Part shown: piece after piece, positions 6,904-10,206 of the stretch | How the letters are laid out: the number at the start of each line of letters is the position of its first letter | Position numbering within the stretch: the first letter of the stretch is position 1 | Source of the DNA: Candidatus Bathyarchaeota archaeon CG07_land_8_20_14_0_80_47_9 | Lineage (GTDB): Archaea; Thermoproteota; Bathyarchaeia; Bathyarchaeales; Bathycorpusculaceae | Assembly: GCA_002779555.1 (NCBI GenBank) | Contig: PEWI01000016.1 | Span: 1 to 10,206, forward strand | DNA length: 10,206 bases | Direction of reading: 5' to 3' | Position numbers and translations under genes: made by a program | The notes under the pieces: model-generated | The model's database searches: none | What the model was told of the DNA's origin: nothing | The model's input: the letters and a program-made list of their open reading frames with translations, nothing else

Positions 6904-8243
6904 GTCTCAGAGATTTTCTGAGGCAGATGGAGAAGGAAAAGGAAGTGCAACATGTCAAGGATGCGCTTTCCACAAGTTTCGAGATTCCGTTTGTCATGAA
7001 AAAGTTCGATAAGGAAGGCCCAGTTCTTCTTTTCGAAAAAGTGAAGGGCCATGACACGAAGGTTGTTGCAAACGTCTGTGGAACACGCAGGCGGATTTGT
7101 GCTGGATTGGGTGTCGACCAAGAAGGGCTTTATCAGAGGTTTACTGAGGCTTGGGGGTCGCCGAAAAAACCAAAGACTGTCGGTGATGGTCCAGTAAAGG
7201 AGGTTGTTGAGAAAGCTGATCTTTCGAGGTTTCCTTTTCTGACGCATTTCGAGAAAGATGCAGCTCCGTACATTACCTCGGCTGTTGTGTACGCGAAGAG
7301 TGTTGATGGCAAGGTTGAGAACGTTTCGGTGCATCGGCTGGAAGTCTTGGACAAGAATCATTTGGCGATTCGTTTGGTTCCGCGGCATCTTTTCAAGCTT
7401 TGGCGGATGGCAAAAGAGGCGGGTAAAGACTTGGACGTGTCAATGTCTATTGGTGTTCATCCGGCGGTGCTGCTGGCTGCTTCTTCTCCTCTTCCTTTCG
7501 GCGTGTGCGAGTTTGATGTAGCGAACACCTTGATGAGAAATGATCTTCGGGTGGTTGAGTGCGAACATGTGAACGCCTGTGCTCCAGTGGAGGCCGAGTT
7601 GGTGTTGGAGGGCAGAATTTCTGCGTCGAAGGAGGTTGTTGAGGGGCCGTTTGTAGATATCACTGGGACGTATGATGTTCAGAGGCGGCAGCCTGTTGTG
7701 GATGTTGTGGGGGTTATGCGTCGCAGGGATTATGTTTATGAGGGGCTTTTGCCGTCTGGGGCTGAGCATAGGCTTTTGATGGGTTTGCCTCATGAAGTGT
7801 TGATTTGGGAGAGCGCCTCGAAGGTTGTGCCGAAAGTGTGTGCTGTTAATCTTTCAGTCGGTGGCAGCGGGTGGCTTCACGCGGTGATTTCGGTTGAGAA
7901 GCAGGTTGACGGCGATGGGAAGAATGTCTTGTTGGCGGCGTTTGCGGCGCACCCGAGTTTGAAGCATGCAGTGGTTGTGGATTCTGACATTGACGTGTTT
8001 GATCCTTGCGATGTGGAGTGGGCTATTGCGACGCGTTTTCAGGCAGGTGAGGATTTGGTTGTCGTTAAGAGTGTTCGCGGTTCGACTTTGGACTCCTCTG
8101 CTGATCAGGAGACGGGCTTGACGACGAAGATGGGTGTTGATGCGACTAGACCGTTTACTAAGCCTAAGGAGAAGTTTGAACGTGCAAAGATTCCCGGTGA
8201 CAAACGTGTTGAGGCGGTTGTTCGTCGGTTGTGTGGTTTGTGA
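6900..8243 (+). CDS. UbiD-family decarboxylase, possibly anhydromevalonate phosphate decarboxylase
   Basis: A 447-residue member of the UbiD family, prenylated-FMN-dependent (de)carboxylases. Characteristic segments appear in order: the N-terminal SLRDFLRQ, VSVHRLEVLD at 142-151 followed by AIRLVPRHL at 156-164 (cofactor-binding region), IGVHPAVLLAAS at 184-195, the acidic EAELVLEG at 231-238, EGPFVDITGTYD at 248-259 and LLPSGAEHRLLMG at 283-295. The length is standard. In archaea lacking the classical mevalonate route, a UbiD homologue decarboxylates trans-anhydromevalonate 5-phosphate to isopentenyl phosphate, working with an aconitase-X-type dehydratase and UbiX. That is the most likely role, but sequence alone cannot exclude an aromatic-acid substrate, and neither partner is in this window. 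It is translationally coupled to the PAC4-like gene. Confidence 0.93.
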   Translation: MSLRDFLRQMEKEKEVQHVKDALSTSFEIPFVMKKFDKEGPVLLFEKVKGHDTKVVANVCGTRRRICAGLGVDQEGLYQRFTEAWGSPKKPKTVGDGPVKEVVEKADLSRFPFLTHFEKDAAPYITSAVVYAKSVDGKVENVSVHRLEVLDKNHLAIRLVPRHLFKLWRMAKEAGKDLDVSMSIGVHPAVLLAASSPLPFGVCEFDVANTLMRNDLRVVECEHVNACAPVEAELVLEGRISASKEVVEGPFVDITGTYDVQRRQPVVDVVGVMRRRDYVYEGLLPSGAEHRLLMGLPHEVLIWESASKVVPKVCAVNLSVGGSGWLHAVISVEKQVDGDGKNVLLAAFAAHPSLKHAVVVDSDIDVFDPCDVEWAIATRFQAGEDLVVVKSVRGSTLDSSADQETGLTTKMGVDATRPFTKPKEKFERAKIPGDKRVEAVVRRLCGL

Positions 8244-8264
8244 AGGGAAAATTCTGCATGTCAG

Positions 8265-8303
8265 TTTATATATACGAGGTTTGATGAATTAGGGAATTGG
8301 TGG
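8265..8303 (+). promoter_or_regulatory. Strong TATA box and ribosome binding site of the CBS gene
   Basis: TTTATATATA at 8265-8274 is the best TATA box in the window. A start site about 26 bases downstream would fall near 8295, just before GGTGG at 8299-8303, which could pair with the 16S rRNA tail. Four bases later comes TTG 8308. This supports the TTG start and separate transcription from the UbiD gene. Confidence 0.55.
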
Positions 8304-8307
8304 TTTA

Positions 8308-8799
8308 TTGTCACGTAAGAAAGAGGATAAGCAGAGTGACATGTCGCTGAAAGTTAGGGATGTGATGGTGAAGGAAGTCATTACGATTGATGAGGAGTCC
8401 ACGGTTAAAGAGGCTGCTGAGGTAATGAATAAGTTTGAGATCGGCTGTTTGATTTCTGTCAGGAAGGGGAAAGCCATGGGGATAATAACTGAGAGGGATC
8501 TTTTGAAGAGGGTTGTCGCTGATGAGAAGGATGCAGCCAAAACCATGGTGAAGGATGTTATGACGAGTCCGTTGGTTGTTGCTGAACCCAGCATGGATTT
8601 GGGGGAGGCTGTGAAGTTAATGTTCAAGATGAAGATCAAGAAACTGCCTGTTGTTGATGATAAAAGGCTTGTGGGTTTGGTGAGTTTGACGGACATTGCG
8701 CGTTTCCAGCCTCAGGTGATTGCGATTTTGAAGCAGCTTGCGGCGAGGCAGGCAGCGCCGAAAAGCATGAAGAAAGTCATAGACTACTACGTTGTCTAG
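8308..8799 (+). CDS. Two-CBS-domain protein
   Basis: A 163-residue soluble protein made of little more than a CBS pair (Bateman module), which usually binds adenine nucleotides or S-adenosylmethionine and acts as an energy or metabolite sensor. CBS1 spans about 17-70 (VRDVMVKEVITIDE to GIITERDLLKRV) and CBS2 about 81-134 (VKDVMTSPLVV to GLVSLTDIARF); both have the typical G-[IL]-[IV]-[ST]-x-x-D end. A short helical, basic tail follows. No catalytic domain is attached, so its partner is unknown. TTG 8308 is preferred because of the GGTGG just before it; ATG 8341 would remove only eleven residues of a charged N-terminus and keep both domains. It has its own promoter and terminator-like sequences on either side, so it is probably monocistronic. 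Confidence 0.92.
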   Translation: MSRKKEDKQSDMSLKVRDVMVKEVITIDEESTVKEAAEVMNKFEIGCLISVRKGKAMGIITERDLLKRVVADEKDAAKTMVKDVMTSPLVVAEPSMDLGEAVKLMFKMKIKKLPVVDDKRLVGLVSLTDIARFQPQVIAILKQLAARQAAPKSMKKVIDYYVV

Positions 8800-8808
8800 C
8801 CATTTCGC

Positions 8809-8824
8809 CTTTTCTTTTTCGTTT
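8809..8824 (+). terminator. T-rich terminator after the CBS gene
   Basis: A pyrimidine run with T4, T5 and T3 tracts starts ten bases after the stop codon at 8797-8799. No convincing hairpin precedes it, which is usual for archaeal terminators. It separates the CBS gene from sua5. Confidence 0.5.
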
Positions 8825-8839
8825 CTGCCTTTGAAGAAG

Positions 8840-8845
8840 TTTAAA
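8840..8845 (+). promoter_or_regulatory. TATA box of sua5
   Basis: TTTAAA, preceded by purine-rich GAAG, is centred about 30 bases before ATG 8874. Transcription would start at about 8869-8873, giving a leaderless or near-leaderless mRNA and favouring ATG 8874 over the TTG at 8871. Confidence 0.5.
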
Positions 8846-8873
8846 TGGTCAAGTTTGACTCTATCAGTGTTTG

Positions 8874-9932
8874 ATGAAGACGTTAGTGTTGAAGGTTGAT
8901 CCGCAAGAGCCTGACATTGAGAAGGTTCGTCTGTCAGCAGATTTCATCAAGAAGGGCGGTTTAGTGGCTTTTCCAACTGAGACTGTCTACGGCTTGGGAG
9001 CGGACGCTTTGAATGGTGAGGCGGTCTTGAGCCTTTTCAGAGTGAAGAGGCGTCCGCTTGACAACCCGCCGATAGTGCACATCTGCGACGTGAAGGATGT
9101 TTATAGGTTGGCTGAGATGGTTCCGTTTCGGGCTAAGGCGCTTATGGAGAGATTTTGGCCTGGTCCGCTAACGCTGATTTTCAAGCGGTCTGAGGTTGTG
9201 CCTGATGTGACTGTGGCGGGTTTGGATACGATTGCAGTCAGAATGCCTAGGCATAATGTTGCTTTGGCTCTGATCAGGGAGAGCGGTTGCCCGATTGCAG
9301 CGCCAAGCGCGAATCTTGCTGGCAAGCCCAGCCCGACGTCGGCTGAGCATGTTTTGGATGATTTGGGTGGGCGGATTGACGCGATTTTGGATGCGGGTCC
9401 GACGGTTGTTGGTGTGGAGTCTACGGTTCTGGATTTGACGGTTGATCCGCCGCAGGTCTTGCGTCCTGGTGGGACGCCGTTTGAGGTGTTGCGGGAGGCT
9501 CTTGGTGGGGTGGAGCTTAATCCTGCTGTAACTGCGGAGAAGGCTTTGTGGATGGAGAAGGTTCGTTCGCCTGGGGTGAAGTATAAGCATTACGCGCCTG
9601 ATGCCGAGGTGGTTGTGGTTGAGGGTGAGGTTAATGCGGTTGTGGCTAAAGCGAGCGAGTTGGTTAAGTTTTACAGAGAGGAGGGAAGGAAGGTGGGTGT
9701 TTTGGCTACGGATGAGACTGCTACTTGCTATGGTGGTTGTGTTGTGAAGTCTCTTGGGAGCAGGAGGGATTTGGCGGTTGTTGCGCGGAACTTGTTCAGG
9801 CTTTTGAGGGAGTTTGACTTAGAAGGCGTGGACGTGATTGTTGCTGAAGGCGTGCCTGCTGAGGGATTGGGTTTGGCTGTTATGAACAGGCTTCGGAAAG
9901 CTTCTGGGTACCACATCGTTAAGGCAAGATAG
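8874..9932 (+). CDS. sua5: L-threonylcarbamoyladenylate synthase (Sua5, two-domain form)
   Basis: A 352-residue enzyme that makes threonylcarbamoyl-AMP from threonine, bicarbonate and ATP, the first step in forming t6A37 on ANN-decoding tRNAs; KEOPS/Kae1 then transfers the group. The YrdC domain (about 15-215) shows FPTETVYGLG at 33-42, VKRRP at 57-61 (ATP/bicarbonate-binding Lys-x-Arg), WPGPLTL at 95-101, APSANLAGKPSPT at 143-155 with the Ser-x-Asn motif, and ESTVLDL. The linker SPGVKYKHYAP at 232-242 is the well-known Sua5 lid. The C-terminal Sua5 domain (about 245-352) ends with GLGLAVMNRLRKAS. This two-domain form is usual in archaea and fungi. ATG 8874 is chosen over the adjacent TTG 8871 by promoter spacing. 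No KEOPS gene is nearby in the window. Confidence 0.96.
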   Translation: MKTLVLKVDPQEPDIEKVRLSADFIKKGGLVAFPTETVYGLGADALNGEAVLSLFRVKRRPLDNPPIVHICDVKDVYRLAEMVPFRAKALMERFWPGPLTLIFKRSEVVPDVTVAGLDTIAVRMPRHNVALALIRESGCPIAAPSANLAGKPSPTSAEHVLDDLGGRIDAILDAGPTVVGVESTVLDLTVDPPQVLRPGGTPFEVLREALGGVELNPAVTAEKALWMEKVRSPGVKYKHYAPDAEVVVVEGEVNAVVAKASELVKFYREEGRKVGVLATDETATCYGGCVVKSLGSRRDLAVVARNLFRLLREFDLEGVDVIVAEGVPAEGLGLAVMNRLRKASGYHIVKAR

Positions 9933-10011
9933 CTCCCAGAATTGAAAATGTTACCAGAGAACGCGTCTTTGAGATGGGCAAAAGGTTTTGTGTGGTTTGC
10001 TGTTAGATTTG

Positions 10012-10206
10012 ATGGTGGTGAATGGTTTGAAGGTGAATTGGCTGATTGTGGCTATCGTGGTGGTTGTTGGGTTGTTTGTGGGCTTCGGAAGCGGGCTTGT
10101 TGAGAACAATCCTGACTCGGTGGGCATTCCGGGCAGGAAGTATTATGGGTTTCCGTTTGCTTGGAGGATGGTTGACACGGAGAGCGGTCAGAAGTATTCG
10201 TATCCT
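10012..10206 (+). CDS. 5' end of a membrane-anchored protein (partial)
   Basis: An open frame of 65 codons runs off the right edge. It starts with a short polar segment (NGLKVN), one strongly hydrophobic Val/Ile-rich helix (about residues 10-30, WLIVAIVVVVG and onwards), then a polar stretch with GIPGRKYYGFPFAW, rich in Gly and aromatic residues. It looks like a single N-terminal anchor with the rest outside the membrane, or the first helix of a multi-spanning protein. The start is unclear: ATG 10012 gives the longest frame, but GGTGGTGA at 10014-10021 would be a good ribosome binding site for TTG 10027. I do not recognise the family. Confidence 0.65.
   Translation, partial: MVVNGLKVNWLIVAIVVVVGLFVGFGSGLVENNPDSVGIPGRKYYGFPFAWRMVDTESGQKYSYP

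Noticed and set aside
6507..7388. A 293-codon open frame on the - strand opposite the PAC4-like and UbiD genes.
   Set aside because: It lies fully antisense to two well-supported genes, shows no recognisable motif, and is rich in Ser, Thr and Phe as expected for the mirror of GT-rich coding sequence.
7440..7793. A 117-codon - strand frame inside the UbiD gene.
   Set aside because: Low-complexity His/Arg/Asn-rich translation opposite conserved UbiD motifs.
8277..8287. TTGATGAAT and a similar TTGATGAAG at 8871-8879, resembling box C of C/D guide RNAs.
   Set aside because: The first base does not match box C, no paired box D/C'/D' set is evident, and the second copy is explained by the sua5 start codon.
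9168..9590. A 140-codon open frame on the - strand within sua5.
   Set aside because: Composition (Arg, Asn, Leu, His heavy) and full overlap with the conserved YrdC domain mark it as a shadow frame.
9933..10011. Possible small RNA or riboswitch in the spacer after sua5.
   Set aside because: No convincing hairpin, T-run or conserved motif; only weak AT-rich stretches are visible.

Overview
The window reads as a piece of an archaeal chromosome. The evidence is the gene content: CDP-archaeol synthase (archaeal lipid), RadB, an archaeal-type XPD helicase, a Clp1/GRC3-type RNA 5'-kinase, a two-domain Sua5, and possible archaeal relatives of the eukaryotic Ost3/Ost6 and PAC4 proteins. AT-rich TATA-like boxes lie about 25-30 bases before several starts, as expected for archaeal promoters and leaderless mRNAs. 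The mix suggests a TACK-type archaeon, possibly Bathyarchaeia, but this is an inference without a marker gene. There are no mobile elements, CRISPR arrays, tRNAs or rRNAs, and the gene density is very high with short spacers and many overlaps.

Layout. 1-619 (+): the 3' end of an unrecognised small Cys-containing protein, overlapping a three-helix membrane protein that resembles the membrane part of Ost3/Ost6. 624-1855 (-): radB followed by carS with a one-base stop/start overlap. 1922-3848 (+): a RuvC/RNase H-fold protein overlapping a polynucleotide 5'-kinase; it diverges from radB across a short promoter region. 3860-6458 (-): nth (endonuclease III) followed by xpd with an 8-base overlap, both Fe-S enzymes of DNA repair. 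6532-8243 (+): a PAC4-like protein coupled by an ATGA overlap to a UbiD-family decarboxylase. 8308-8799 (+): a two-CBS-domain protein with its own strong TATA box. 8874-9932 (+): Sua5. 10012-end (+): the start of a membrane-anchored protein.

Themes. DNA repair and recombination: radB, nth, xpd, and possibly the RuvC-like protein. RNA processing and tRNA modification: the 5'-kinase and sua5. Isoprenoid/ether lipid synthesis: carS, and possibly UbiD if it is the anhydromevalonate phosphate decarboxylase of the archaeal mevalonate pathway. Protein maturation: the Ost3/6-like and PAC4-like proteins. From about 5.8 kb onward the + strand becomes markedly richer in G than C regardless of gene direction.

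No clearly novel defence or mobile system is visible. The most interesting items are the RuvC-like/5'-kinase pair and the two small proteins that look like archaeal counterparts of eukaryotic complex subunits.
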